From BRH-c25 sp035627615 (lineage in GTDB: Bacteria > Bacillota > Clostridia > Lutisporales > Lutisporaceae), in NCBI GenBank assembly GCA_035627615.1, contig DASPLL010000018.1:62001-126000 (forward strand): DNA of 64,000 nt, read 5' to 3'. This document shows, in pieces, positions 41,544 through 50,635 of this stretch. The notes beneath the pieces are model-generated. The model was not told the origin of the DNA. It did no database searches and was given only the letters and a program-made list of their open reading frames with translations. The position numbers were made by a program, and so were the translations under genes. How positions within the stretch are numbered: the first letter of the stretch is position 1; each line of letters opens with the position of its first letter.

Positions 41544-43881
41544 ATCTTATAAAATCAGGAGGAGTTCCTATATCAAGCTTCTCATTATATACAAATTCCT
41601 TGTTGAAGGCAACATATATATCATCATCTATGTAATCCTTAAGGACATTATACTTGCAGTCGAGGTATTTCCAGCGGTCTTCCTCTTCGAAAACCAGATA
41701 GGAGCTGTTCTCACCCAGGGCAATCCAGGCATTTTCATTGCCGCCCGTGAGCTGACCATACAGGCCGAAGGCCAGCAGTGCTTTATCCCTGTGGCTTCCC
41801 GCCTTGTTGGCTATGCAATAATCGGGAGAAAAGAACATATCCGGATTTCTCTCCTCTTCTGAAATATCTTTAAGAATATCAATTATTCTCTGCGTTTTTT
41901 CCGTATCATCGGATAGAAGGTTGGAGATCCCACCGCTTAAATCCTTTAGCAGTCTTGAATCAAGAGAAGCCTCTGCATAGACATTGGGATGTTCCACGTT
42001 TATAAGGCCGGCGGCATACCTGGCATAATCAAACTGACTGGCCGGATACCTGGAGGCTGTGTTTATCAGATATCTTGTGCATTTCACGGCCAGCAGGCTG
42101 CCCATGACAGAGCTCAATTGCTCCCGCGCTTCATCCAGTGTAGAATAGAGGCAGGGGGTATCATCTATAATAAAAGCATTCCTGAGCAGGTCATAAATAT
42201 CCTCTGAGTCATATGGAACATCCAGCAGCTCTGTTAGCGCAGATTTCCTGAAGGGTACCTTTGCCGGTGCTTTTCTTGACGGCCGGCCGGACAATCTGAA
42301 CAGTTCCTCAGCTCTATCATAGATTTCAGAAGCTTCTGCGGTATCCAGGTTGGTGTTGTTATTTTCACAGCTCAGGAAAGCCCCGTCATTATAGACAGAG
42401 ATCAGGTCACCAACCGGAAACTGCAGCTCAGGAGTATACATTACCGTACTTGCGGGGCTGGCGGCATAACCAGCGTCAATATTAAAGAATACAGCATTTC
42501 CTGAAGATGTTGTTATACTATACACTTCCTGGGAAGAAAAGCCTGAGAGCCTCAGAACTGCTGTGCCCAGGCCTGTAATTTCAAGCTCGTTTGCAGAACC
42601 GCCTATTTCGTGGGCTGTGCGTATATGCCCGGTGCTGTCCTTCAATAACGGACCTTTGTCATCATTGGCTCTGTCGGTAGTCAGGCTTATGTTGCGGTTG
42701 ATATAATCGGTATAGGCATATGCCGTTCCGCTGTTATTCCCGTATGGCAGCTTGAAGGCTGTGGTGCACAACCGGCTGTCCGTGAAGTTTGCATTTATAA
42801 GCACCATGCTGTCGAATAAAGACTGCTCCGGGTAAAACTCATATCTGGAAAAAGCCTTGACATAATCCTCATGGTATTGATTGTCAAGATAATTCTGTTC
42901 TTTTAGAAGCTGTTCTTTTTCAGAGAGGAGCTCTTCTTCAATAACAGATATATTGGCTTCCATATGTTTTTGCACCTCTTTAAGCCGCTGGGAGGATTTA
43001 TCCATATCGAGAGTGACCAGAGTGGTAAGCTCAAGAGGATTGGCTTTTCTCAGGCTGTTTTCTTCTATAAAATAAACACCGGGATTAAGGTAAGGGTTGT
43101 CCTTCAAGTATCGGGTCATAAATTCAACTGAATTCTCAGCATTTTTTATACTGCTGCCCTGGATTACCACCACATGCCGGTAATTCTCCACATTGGACAT
43201 GACCTGGACGATCCCCAGGTCACTGCCTGGATAATCATCGGTGACCCTGACTACCGTAAGGCCCTTTTCCTCCAGATCAAGAATGGATGCATTATCATAG
43301 GGGGTACCGACCATTATGATATCCCCATAAGACTGAAGGTGCTCCGTGTCGGTGCGCAGCTTCGATGATAGCTCCCCGCTCATCCGGTAAGCGGCGTCAT
43401 ATAATATGCTTTCACTGCCTACTACAACAGTGGGGTTTTTGTACGGGTAGTAGTTATAGTCACCTATTTTCCAGGTCGCCTTCTCATATATGAAATATAT
43501 GTCCCTTATGGATTGGCTGTTGATGCTTTTATTGCCGGAATTGCCCTCAAAGCTTATTCTGACTGTGCATACGACTCCATCACGAAGTCTTTTCGAAGCT
43601 GCGACAGCTTGTGAGTAGCTCGCAAGCTCAACGCTGTCCGTAAGCTGCTTCAGGTTGTCCAGCTCAGGTCCGCGCCGGGGACAGCCCTCTGAAAAACTGC
43701 TGTCAATTGCTTCGCTGTTCTTTTCCATAATAGCCGAAGATAAATCATCCAGTACATTCTGTATTTTTTCAGCTTCAGGAATATTGAAGCTGCTGTTTGC
43801 CTCCTGCTTATCAGTACAGCCTGTAAGTGCTATTAATAAAGTTAAAACCAATATAATGAAAAACATATTGCTTTTTCTCAT
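41542..43881 (-). CDS. Large lipoprotein with a degenerate transglutaminase-like C-terminus
   Basis: A 779-residue protein of unknown function. A signal peptide ends in the lipobox LTGC (Cys22), so it should be lipid-anchored outside the cell. The first 130 residues (after a short linker) resemble an NTF2-like/lipoprotein region; the middle contains coiled coil (about residues 290-340). Near the C-terminus, GSHRDKALLAFGLYGQL, NAWIAL and RWKYLDCKYN follow the spacing of a transglutaminase core, but the catalytic Cys position holds His697 and the His position holds Asn717; only the Asp (about 741) remains. It is therefore probably not an active enzyme. It stands alone on the minus strand. Confidence 0.6.
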   Translation of the reverse strand: MRKSNMFFIILVLTLLIALTGCTDKQEANSSFNIPEAEKIQNVLDDLSSAIMEKNSEAIDSSFSEGCPRRGPELDNLKQLTDSVELASYSQAVAASKRLRDGVVCTVRISFEGNSGNKSINSQSIRDIYFIYEKATWKIGDYNYYPYKNPTVVVGSESILYDAAYRMSGELSSKLRTDTEHLQSYGDIIMVGTPYDNASILDLEEKGLTVVRVTDDYPGSDLGIVQVMSNVENYRHVVVIQGSSIKNAENSVEFMTRYLKDNPYLNPGVYFIEENSLRKANPLELTTLVTLDMDKSSQRLKEVQKHMEANISVIEEELLSEKEQLLKEQNYLDNQYHEDYVKAFSRYEFYPEQSLFDSMVLINANFTDSRLCTTAFKLPYGNNSGTAYAYTDYINRNISLTTDRANDDKGPLLKDSTGHIRTAHEIGGSANELEITGLGTAVLRLSGFSSQEVYSITTSSGNAVFFNIDAGYAASPASTVMYTPELQFPVGDLISVYNDGAFLSCENNNTNLDTAEASEIYDRAEELFRLSGRPSRKAPAKVPFRKSALTELLDVPYDSEDIYDLLRNAFIIDDTPCLYSTLDEAREQLSSVMGSLLAVKCTRYLINTASRYPASQFDYARYAAGLINVEHPNVYAEASLDSRLLKDLSGGISNLLSDDTEKTQRIIDILKDISEEERNPDMFFSPDYCIANKAGSHRDKALLAFGLYGQLTGGNENAWIALGENSSYLVFEEEDRWKYLDCKYNVLKDYIDDDIYVAFNKEFVYNEKLDIGTPPDFIR

Positions 43882-43908
43882 CTGTATTCCTCCGTTAGTA
43901 TTGGCGTG

Positions 43909-44050
43909 CGGCTCGCGGCACGTGGTTTGAGCAGGCCCTCGGAGCCTGTGCGGGCGAACACTGTTCCCCCCTACAACGCCTTGCTAAAGCCCGCACAACC
44001 AGCCTCCATAGCCCTGCCCTGAACTAGCGACCAGCGACTGGCGACTAGTG
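43909..44050. repeat. Composite repeat upstream of the lipoprotein gene
   Basis: GCGGCACGTGG units, an inverse-oriented GTAGGGGCG-type cassette (GGGCGAACACTGTTC and following) and AACTAGCGACCAGCGACTGG units occur in order. No gene is seen between the two minus-strand genes. Confidence 0.6.
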
Positions 44051-44051
44051 T

Positions 44052-45176
44052 CTATCTACTATTATACACCTCTTCATATACCTTTATCGTCTCAATTACT
44101 GTCTTTTTCCATGAAAAATTATAGGCTCTTCTCAGGGCTTTGGCTGTAAGTTCATCTCTGAATCCGGCGTCTGCTATGGTTTTGTAGATTTTATCAGTCA
44201 GCTCGTCTGTGTCATATGGATCTGCCAGTAAAGCTCCGTCTCCTACTACCTCCGGAATTGAAGTCACATTTGTGGTAATAGTGGGAGTTCCACAGGTCAT
44301 AGCCTCAAGAGGAGGCAGGCCGAACCCCTCATATAAGGAGGGGTACACGAACAGAGAGGCACAGTTATAGAAGTAAGGCAGATGCTCGTAAGGCACATAT
44401 CCTGCGAAAACCACCCTGTCGGTCAAGCCCATATCCTCTACCTTTTTTTTGAGCTCATAGTGGTTATCCCTGGACGCCCCAAGCAGCACCAGGTCATAAT
44501 ATCCGGGGAGCTCCCGGTATAGACTGCTGAAGGATTGCAGCAAGCCCTCCACATTTTTCCTGGGACTGAAGCCGCCGAGATATAGTATGAAGTCGTTTGA
44601 ATAGCTGTATTCCTTTCTCAGGAAATCCCAGGCCTTTTCTTTTTCCATAAGCCTGAATCTGCTGTCGGCAGCCAGGTATGTGACTATGATCTTATCCTCA
44701 GGAAGCTTGAAGTATTTTATGATATCCTGCTTGGAATAGTTGGATACGGTGATTACCTTATCACATTTTTCAAGTATGTAAGGCATTTCCTCCAGAAACT
44801 TATCCAGGTAGCTTTTACCGCAGGTTTCAGGCATAACATAGGGTATAAGGTCATGCACAGTTGCAATGTAGGAGCAGTGCTTTGACTTGGGAAGCCCCAG
44901 CCCGTTCTGGGGTAGATGGAAGATATCACAGTTGCTTTTCCTCACCTGGGCAGGAAGGAATATCTCATCCCAGAATCTTTTGTTCTTTTCGCCAAACAAT
45001 GTGAGATTAATATTGTCTTTCCCCAGGAGAAAGTCATAACCGTCGTTTGGCCAGAAATAGCTGTAATTGTTCCGGCTGTCAATATTGATTATATTCTCCA
45101 TAAGTCTTGCTGTATAGGTGCCTATGCCGGTACCGGCATAAAGCTTTGCTCCCCTGACATCTATGCAAATATGCAT
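44052..45176 (-). CDS. GT4-family glycosyltransferase, CotSA-like
   Basis: A retaining GT-B glycosyltransferase, 374 residues. The N-terminal domain has the glycine-rich GTGIGTYTARL loop; the C-terminal domain has LYLGGFSPRKNVEGLL and the donor-site signature SLYEGFGLPPLEAMTCGTP region. CotSA of Bacillus is a coat-associated GT4 protein paired with CotS; the adjacency to four CotS-like genes supports a coat or spore-surface role, but the sugar is unknown. GGGGTGA before the ATG at 45176 decides the start over the GTG nine bases earlier, which lies within that site. It is divergent from the CotS cluster. Confidence 0.85.
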   Translation of the reverse strand: MHICIDVRGAKLYAGTGIGTYTARLMENIINIDSRNNYSYFWPNDGYDFLLGKDNINLTLFGEKNKRFWDEIFLPAQVRKSNCDIFHLPQNGLGLPKSKHCSYIATVHDLIPYVMPETCGKSYLDKFLEEMPYILEKCDKVITVSNYSKQDIIKYFKLPEDKIIVTYLAADSRFRLMEKEKAWDFLRKEYSYSNDFILYLGGFSPRKNVEGLLQSFSSLYRELPGYYDLVLLGASRDNHYELKKKVEDMGLTDRVVFAGYVPYEHLPYFYNCASLFVYPSLYEGFGLPPLEAMTCGTPTITTNVTSIPEVVGDGALLADPYDTDELTDKIYKTIADAGFRDELTAKALRRAYNFSWKKTVIETIKVYEEVYNSR

Positions 45177-45192
45177 ATAATTCACCCCTATA

Positions 45193-45300
<108 letters not shown>

Positions 45301-45431
45301 GCGGAATACCCATAATAAACATTATATTTTTCAGCCCTTGTACCTGTGACTGGTATTCCTGGTAATAGCAGTAACACAATTTTTCCCGTATCATATAATG
45401 GTATAAATGCTGCAAAATGAGAGGATTCTTT

Positions 45432-46418
45432 ATGGATACAAAGCTTATAGAGGAATCGTACGGTTTCAGGATCAAGGACATCCATAACATTAAGAATATC
45501 AGCCGGATAGAGACCGACTGCGGAGTGAAGTGCTTAAAGAGGGCCCACATGAGTCCGTCATTTTTCCTCTTTATATACTCAGCCGTGAATCATCTGAAGA
45601 GAAAAGGATATGAAGGAGTGATCCCATACAGTACCACTATCGACGGAAGCATATGTATACCTGATGATAAGTATGTCTACTATGTTGTGGATTGGATCGA
45701 AGCAAGAGAGTGCAGGTTTAAAAGGGATGAAGAGCTTAAGAAGGCCATAAAAGCAGCGGCAGAGCTTCATCGCTTATCTGCAGGCTATGTACCGCCCAAA
45801 GGTGCCAAGCCCAGAGTATTCTATAACAAATGGGTGGAGAAGTGTGACAAGAAAAGCATGGAGCTGCTGGAATTCAGCAAGGTAATAGAGGAAAAGGAGT
45901 ATATAGACGATTTTGATGAGATGTTTTCCAGGCATATGTCATATTTCTGGCAGCAGGCCAGAGAAAGTACCGGCATGATAAATGAAAGCCCATACTGGGA
46001 GGTATCAGGAAAGAGTAAAGAGGCCGGAGAGTTCTGCCACCACGATCTGGCTAACCATAACTTCCTTATGACGGATAATGGCAATGTGTATCTTATTGAC
46101 TTTGATTACTGCATAATGGATACCAGACTTCACGATATTTCCAGCCTCATTATACGGAACATGAGATATGGAGTCTGGGATATTGAGAAGGCCTATACAA
46201 TACTTGATGAGTACAACAGGGTATATCCCATAGACCAGAAGGAGCTTAAGGTAATAAAGGCATTTATGACTTTTCCGCAGGATTTCTGGCAGGTAGGACT
46301 GCAGTACTATGTGGAAAAACAGCCCTGGACTATGGAATACTTCTTAATGCGCCTCGGCAGGATCGTAAATGACAGGGAAATCAGAGATAAATTTTTAAAG
46401 GAATTTTTGAAGCTATAA
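45432..46418 (+). CDS. CotS-family spore coat protein (APH-like kinase fold), paralogue 1
   Basis: A 328-residue protein of the CotS/YutH family with an aminoglycoside-phosphotransferase-like fold. The catalytic loop FCHHDLANHNFL and metal motif LIDFDYCIMD are intact, so kinase activity is possible; HxDxxxxN and DFD are both present. CotS proteins sit in the inner or outer spore coat; the phosphoryl acceptor, if any, is unknown. GAGAGG precedes the ATG at 45432; the frame opens five codons earlier. It shares the motif NMRYGVWDIEKA with paralogue 3 (NMKKSNWDIDKA). Confidence 0.85.
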   Translation: MDTKLIEESYGFRIKDIHNIKNISRIETDCGVKCLKRAHMSPSFFLFIYSAVNHLKRKGYEGVIPYSTTIDGSICIPDDKYVYYVVDWIEARECRFKRDEELKKAIKAAAELHRLSAGYVPPKGAKPRVFYNKWVEKCDKKSMELLEFSKVIEEKEYIDDFDEMFSRHMSYFWQQARESTGMINESPYWEVSGKSKEAGEFCHHDLANHNFLMTDNGNVYLIDFDYCIMDTRLHDISSLIIRNMRYGVWDIEKAYTILDEYNRVYPIDQKELKVIKAFMTFPQDFWQVGLQYYVEKQPWTMEYFLMRLGRIVNDREIRDKFLKEFLKL

Positions 46419-46536
46419 AGGTTTCGGGGTTCCGGGGTTTCGAGGTTCCGGGGGTAGGGGCGCCCATCGGGCGTCCGGATAGGCTTCAAAGGCTTAGCTC
46501 AATTCTCACATCTCGTATCTCGAATCTCGCATCTAA
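46419..46536. repeat. Composite repeat between coat genes
   Basis: GGTTTCGGGGTTCCGGGG units, a GTAGGGGCGCCC palindrome, a variant core (AGGCTTCAAAGGC) and CATCTCGTATCTCGAATC units follow in order, ending ahead of the small His-rich gene. Confidence 0.7.
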
Positions 46537-46555
46537 ATATTAAGGAGTTGGGCTT

Positions 46556-46789
46556 ATGAGTGATAATAAGCATGAAAATGATGAAATGTTCAATACAGGA
46601 AGCGGCATTAGCCCGGGAGAACAGGCTGAAAGGCTGGAGTGCCTGATTAAGGATATGAAGGATGAAATAAAACAGCTTAAAAAGCTCGGCAAGCACAAGG
46701 AAAAGATCGAGAAGCTGGAAAAGGAGAAAAGGAAGATAATAAGCAAAAAGCTTAAAAAACATCATAAGCACCACCACAGGCATCACTAA
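46556..46789 (+). CDS. Small coiled-coil protein with His-rich C-terminus
   Basis: A 77-residue hydrophilic protein not assigned to a family. It has an acidic N-terminus, a Lys/Glu-rich coiled coil (about residues 22-62) and the ending KKHHKHHHRHH. Similar short His- or Lys-rich peptides occur in spore coats, and it sits between two CotS-like genes; a coat role is inference. Metal binding by the tail is plausible. GGAGTTGGG precedes the ATG. Confidence 0.65.
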   Translation: MSDNKHENDEMFNTGSGISPGEQAERLECLIKDMKDEIKQLKKLGKHKEKIEKLEKEKRKIISKKLKKHHKHHHRHH

Positions 46790-46838
46790 GTGATTATTAA
46801 CACAACAACTTGCTGATCATTTCAGTGTTAATAATCAC
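46790..46838. repeat. Partial double-hairpin element, copy 3 (first stem only)
   Basis: GTGATTATTAACAC pairs perfectly with GTGTTAATAATCAC; the left 22 bases match the copies at 6489 and 40075, while the loop differs (TTGCTGATCATTTCA). The second stem is missing. It starts one base after the stop of the His-rich gene. Confidence 0.75.
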
Positions 46839-46888
46839 AACTTATATGTATCGCACTATACAATAACGCCCTAAGAAAGGATGATGTT

Positions 46889-47899
46889 ATGTCCAGGGGA
46901 TATGGAAAGTTGAAAAGGCATGATTTGAAGCTTCTGATAGAAAGCCTGTATGGTTTGGAAGTAAAAAACATGCAGGAAGATGACAGGGGCATACTTGTCT
47001 ATACGGACAAAGGCATAAAAAGGCTGAAGGAGACAAAGAGCGATGAGGCCAATATACTTTTTGCAGCATCAGCCTATGAGCATATTTACAACAATGGTTT
47101 CAAGGAGATCAGCTGTATAAACCGGAGCTTGAACGGCAGTTATTGCATGAGATATGACAAGAACAGCTATGTACTTCAGGATTTTACAAAGGGCAGGGTA
47201 TATGAGATCGGCACCAGGGAAGCTGCAGCAGCGGTGGGGAGAGCGCTGGCAGAATTCCATAAGGCAGGGGAACAGTTTATACCTGTTCCGGGGAGCAGAG
47301 CCCGCGTTGATTGGGGAAAATGGATGGAGAAGTTCAAGGCTAATTCCATAAGTCTGAAAAAGTATAGGGAAATTATATGTCTGAAAGAAAAAAACAGTGA
47401 TTTTGACAGAGTGTTTATTGAGAATGTTAACGAATTTCTTGATAAAATGCAATATTCCTATAGCCTTCTGAAGGAAAACGGATACCTTGACAGGGTCAGG
47501 CAGGCCATGGCCTGCAATCAGATAACCCATAGCGAATTCAAGAAGCATGCGATATTGGAGGAAGCTGGAGTCGTTTTTATTACCAATATGGAAGAATGCA
47601 GCTATGATATCTGTGAAGCGGATATAGCGACACTATTTGAGAGCTTCTCGGGGAAGAACAAGGTCGAGCTGGTAAATGCTGCACTGGAGGCATATTCCGC
47701 CGTAAAGCCCCTGGATAGGTGCTCAATAAAGATAATAACGGCGTTTCTTATATACCCTAAAAGATTTTACAAGATTGTGGACAGTGCCTACGGAAGAAGG
47801 AAGAACTACAATGAAACCGAGCTTGCACGAAAGCTGGAAAGAAGCATAAGGAGGGAAAAGAGAAAAGAAGAGGTTATTAAATATCTTGAGTCGATATGA
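46889..47899 (+). CDS. CotS-like pseudokinase, paralogue 2
   Basis: A 336-residue member of the local CotS family with broken catalytic motifs. At the place of HxDxxxxN it has THSEFKKHAIL: the Asp is Glu and the Asn is His. At the place of DFD it has NMEEC. The C-terminal part retains family pattern (KPLDRCSIKIITAFLIYPKRFYKIV compares with DQKELKVIKAFMTFPQDFWQV). Catalysis is therefore unlikely and a structural or binding role in the coat is more probable. AAGGATGATG precedes the ATG. It lies in tandem with paralogues 1, 3 and 4. Confidence 0.78.
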   Translation: MSRGYGKLKRHDLKLLIESLYGLEVKNMQEDDRGILVYTDKGIKRLKETKSDEANILFAASAYEHIYNNGFKEISCINRSLNGSYCMRYDKNSYVLQDFTKGRVYEIGTREAAAAVGRALAEFHKAGEQFIPVPGSRARVDWGKWMEKFKANSISLKKYREIICLKEKNSDFDRVFIENVNEFLDKMQYSYSLLKENGYLDRVRQAMACNQITHSEFKKHAILEEAGVVFITNMEECSYDICEADIATLFESFSGKNKVELVNAALEAYSAVKPLDRCSIKIITAFLIYPKRFYKIVDSAYGRRKNYNETELARKLERSIRREKRKEEVIKYLESI

Positions 47900-47905
47900 A
47901 GTAAA

Positions 47906-48072
47906 AAGGTTCGGGGTTCGGGGCTGCGGGGTGACGAGGCTGCGAGGAAAGCTCAGGTATTCCTTATGGGTCCAGGAATGATAACCACGGTTTCCGTTCC
48001 TGTGCTGTTAAGGAATACCCTGACTCCCCGCAGCCTCGCAGCCCCGAAACCTCGCAGCCTGCGCCCATAGGG
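47906..48072. repeat. Long composite inverted repeat (GAGGCTGC arms)
   Basis: The left arm (GGTTCGGGGCTGCGGGG and GAGGCTGCGAGGAAAGC units) and right arm (GACTCCCCGCAGCCTCGCAG and following CCTCGCAGCC) are inverse copies about 70 bases apart. The centre holds GGTATTCCTTATGGG and AACCACGGTTTCCG with inverse AAGGAATACC. A hairpin of more than 30 bp can be drawn. Confidence 0.75.
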
Positions 48073-48122
48073 CTCAATATTCTACCAGGATGGTGAAACG
48101 ATCAGTGAGGATGGGACTTTTT

Positions 48123-49160
48123 ATGGAAGAGAACAGACAACAGGAAAGAGAGTTTCTTAGCGAATATGACCTGGATGCCAGGCTTTTTGAGGCTATGGGG
48201 CTTAAAATCAAACAGATAATTCCTGTAAGAAGTGTATATAGGATAGTTACTGACAAAGGATTTTTCTGTCTTAAGAAGCTTAGGTTTCCTATCGAGGATA
48301 TGAATTTCATATTTGAAGCAGTGGAGCATCTAAGGGAGAAAGGCTTTATAAATACCTTCAGTATAGTAAAGCAGAAAAACAGGGAGAACTTTATAAGCTT
48401 TAAGGATGAAAAGTATTTTCTTACGGAATGGATAGACGGCAGGGAATGTGATTTCCTGAATCCAATGGATCTTGACGCTGCTATAGAAGTGCTTGCGCAC
48501 ATGCATAATGCGGCGGAAGGCTACAGGCCAGAGATATGCCCCACCTGCAGATGCTACTTTGGAAAATGGCCTGATAATTTCAGTATGAGGATAGACGAGA
48601 TGAAGCAGATGAAGGAACGGGTGCAGGCAAAACAGGAAAAGAGTGACATCGACAAAATATATCTTGAATATGTGGATATGTGCATAAATGACGGGGAGGA
48701 AGCGCTGCTGCTTCTTGATAAAGCTGATTACAAGGGCCTCTCGGAGGCTGCGGCAGGCAGGGGAGGCTTTATACATCATGATTTTGCCCATCATAACATA
48801 TTACATACCTTTGATGGGAGAACGTATGTAGTTGATTTTGATTACAGCATAATGGATATAAGAATGCATGATGTAGGAAGCCTGATACTGAGAAATATGA
48901 AAAAGTCGAACTGGGATATTGACAAGGCTTTGGAAATACTCGAAAGCTATGACCGCAGAAACCCGGTCAGCAGGGAGGAGCTAAAGATTCTTGCCCCCTT
49001 CTTCCTTTTTCCCCAGGACTTCTGGATGGTATCCAGACAGTATTATATTGAAAGGAAAGCCTGGGATGAAGAGGATTATGTGGATAAGATGAATACAAAA
49101 TCCGAGTACACCTTTATGCGGAGAAAGTTTATTGAGGAATTTGAGAAGAGAGTGCTTTAA
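48123..49160 (+). CDS. CotS-family spore coat protein, paralogue 3
   Basis: A 345-residue CotS-like protein with an intact catalytic loop FIHHDFAHHNIL and metal motif VVDFDYSIMD. The tail segment FFLFPQDFWMVSRQYYIE is shared with paralogues 1 and 4. The open frame begins at ATG 48090; the ATG at 48123 (MEENRQQ) has AGGATGGG at suitable spacing and gives a start like the other copies. Localisation to the spore coat is from family knowledge. Repeat blocks flank it on both sides. Confidence 0.83.
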   Translation: MEENRQQEREFLSEYDLDARLFEAMGLKIKQIIPVRSVYRIVTDKGFFCLKKLRFPIEDMNFIFEAVEHLREKGFINTFSIVKQKNRENFISFKDEKYFLTEWIDGRECDFLNPMDLDAAIEVLAHMHNAAEGYRPEICPTCRCYFGKWPDNFSMRIDEMKQMKERVQAKQEKSDIDKIYLEYVDMCINDGEEALLLLDKADYKGLSEAAAGRGGFIHHDFAHHNILHTFDGRTYVVDFDYSIMDIRMHDVGSLILRNMKKSNWDIDKALEILESYDRRNPVSREELKILAPFFLFPQDFWMVSRQYYIERKAWDEEDYVDKMNTKSEYTFMRRKFIEEFEKRVL

Positions 49161-49161
49161 C

Positions 49162-49294
49162 AGGTTACGGGGCTACGAGGCTGCGAGGCTGCGAGGCTGC
49201 GAGGAAAGCTCGGGGATTCTTTACGGGTCCAGATACGGGTACCACGGAATACCCTGACTCCCCGCAGCCTCGAAACCTCGCAGCCTCGTAGCCT
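49162..49294. repeat. Composite inverted repeat (GAGGCTGC arms)
   Basis: Left arm GGTTACGGGGCTACGAGG and four following GAGGCTGC units; right arm CCCCGCAGCCTCGAAACCTC and following inverse units. The centre has AAGCTCGGGGATTC and ACCACGGAATACC. From 49295 to 49388 the sequence is AT-rich and presumably holds the promoter for paralogue 4. Confidence 0.75.
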
Positions 49295-49400
49295 GATTCT
49301 GTCATATTCTCATTTCTACGGTATAAGTGTCCATAAGCCCTCATATAAATTACTAAAGCCCTGTACGGGGCAATTTTGTGTATATTATGAGGTGTTGCCG

Positions 49401-50390
49401 ATGAACATAGATGCTATTGCTAAAGAGTTCGGGTGCAGAATACTATACAGCAAGCCTTTGAGAGCTGTAAACCTGGCTCAGACCGACAGGGGAATGGTGA
49501 TAATAAAGGAGACCTACAGAGAGCCGGATAAGATATTATATATACACGGACTCAAGGAATATCTGTATGAGAGGGGTTTCACAAGGCTCGACAGGTATTT
49601 GCCGTCCAAATACCAGCTGCCCTTTGCAATATATGAGAACAGAATTTTTGTAATGGAAGAATATATCGGAGGAAGGGAATGCACCTTTACCAATCCCTAT
49701 GACAGGGAGGCGATCGTAAAAGCACTTGCACAGCTGCACAATGCAGGTAAGGGTTATTCTCCCGCTACAGGTGCTGCCAGCAGGAACAATATAGGTAAAT
49801 GGGTAAAGTCCTATAGGAATAAAATTGATGATTTGATAGAATACAAAGAGCTTGCGGTCAGTAAAAAGAAAAAGAGCAGGCTGGATGTCATGTTCCTTGA
49901 GGATGTGGACTTTTATATAGAAATGTGCTGGAGAGGCTTTGACACCCTAAAGGACTCCAGATATAATGAAATATGCAAAAAAGCCAAAATCGACAATGCC
50001 ATATGCCATCATGACTACACTTATCACAATCTGATCATAGGACCGGAAGGAGAGGTGAATGTCATAGATTTCGATTACAGCTGCCATGAGCTACCGGTAT
50101 ATGACCTGGCTTCGTTGATACAGAAGATATTGAAACGCTACAGCTATGATATCGATATGGCCCTTGAGCTTATTGAAGACTACAGCAGCATTGCACCTCT
50201 ATGTAAGGATGATCTTACATTGATGCTTTCACTTTTTGAATTCCCGCAGAAGTTCTGGAGAGTAAGCGAAAGATATTATAAGGGAAAGAGCGACTGGGAT
50301 GAGAAGACCTTCCTGAGTAAATACAATGACATAATCGTAATGAAGGAATTAGCCCTGGATTTTGTGGAGAATTTCAGGAGATACATATAG
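49401..50390 (+). CDS. CotS-family spore coat protein, paralogue 4
   Basis: A 329-residue CotS-like protein. The catalytic loop is ICHHDYTYHNLI and the metal motif VIDFDYSCHELPVYDLASL; both core motifs are intact. GAGGTG lies six bases before the ATG at 49401; the in-frame GTG at 49392 is inside that site. It ends the CotS array and is followed by repeats, a strong terminator and yabG. Confidence 0.85.
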   Translation: MNIDAIAKEFGCRILYSKPLRAVNLAQTDRGMVIIKETYREPDKILYIHGLKEYLYERGFTRLDRYLPSKYQLPFAIYENRIFVMEEYIGGRECTFTNPYDREAIVKALAQLHNAGKGYSPATGAASRNNIGKWVKSYRNKIDDLIEYKELAVSKKKKSRLDVMFLEDVDFYIEMCWRGFDTLKDSRYNEICKKAKIDNAICHHDYTYHNLIIGPEGEVNVIDFDYSCHELPVYDLASLIQKILKRYSYDIDMALELIEDYSSIAPLCKDDLTLMLSLFEFPQKFWRVSERYYKGKSDWDEKTFLSKYNDIIVMKELALDFVENFRRYI

Positions 50391-50396
50391 GGTTTT

Positions 50397-50518
50397 GGCA
50401 CGTGGCACGTGGGTTGAGAAAAGCCTTCGCAGCCAGTAGGGGCGATTCATGAATCGCCCGTACGGCTTCGAAGACTTAGCCTGAACTCTCGCATCCCGTA
50501 TCTAGCATCTCGCATCTG
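50397..50518. repeat. Composite repeat: CACGTGG, GTAGGGGCG, TTCGAAG, ATCTCGC units
   Basis: GGCACGTGGCACGTGG leads to AAGCCTTCGCAGCC, the 28-base GTAGGGGCGATTCA palindrome with one change, CGGCTTCGAAGAC, and CTCGCATCCCGTATCTAGC units. Confidence 0.72.
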
Positions 50519-50547
50519 GAAAAAACAGTACAAAGTACTGTTTTTTT
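50519..50547 (+). terminator. Rho-independent terminator upstream of yabG
   Basis: AAAAAACAGTAC and GTACTGTTTTTT form a perfect stem around AAA, with seven Ts. It closes the CotS transcription unit and can act on both strands. Confidence 0.9.
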
Positions 50548-50635
50548 CATTCACCTTGTCAGCATGAACAACATACTATGTATTATACGGGCTGTCAAAG
50601 AGCTTGTAAGTTGTTGCATTAGGGGGTTGCAGGTA

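Noticed and set aside
49162..49294. Tandem GAGGCTGC units as a possible CRISPR array
   Set aside because: Units are 8-9 bases, contiguous and imperfect, with no unique spacers; the block has an inverse arm and no cas genes are near.
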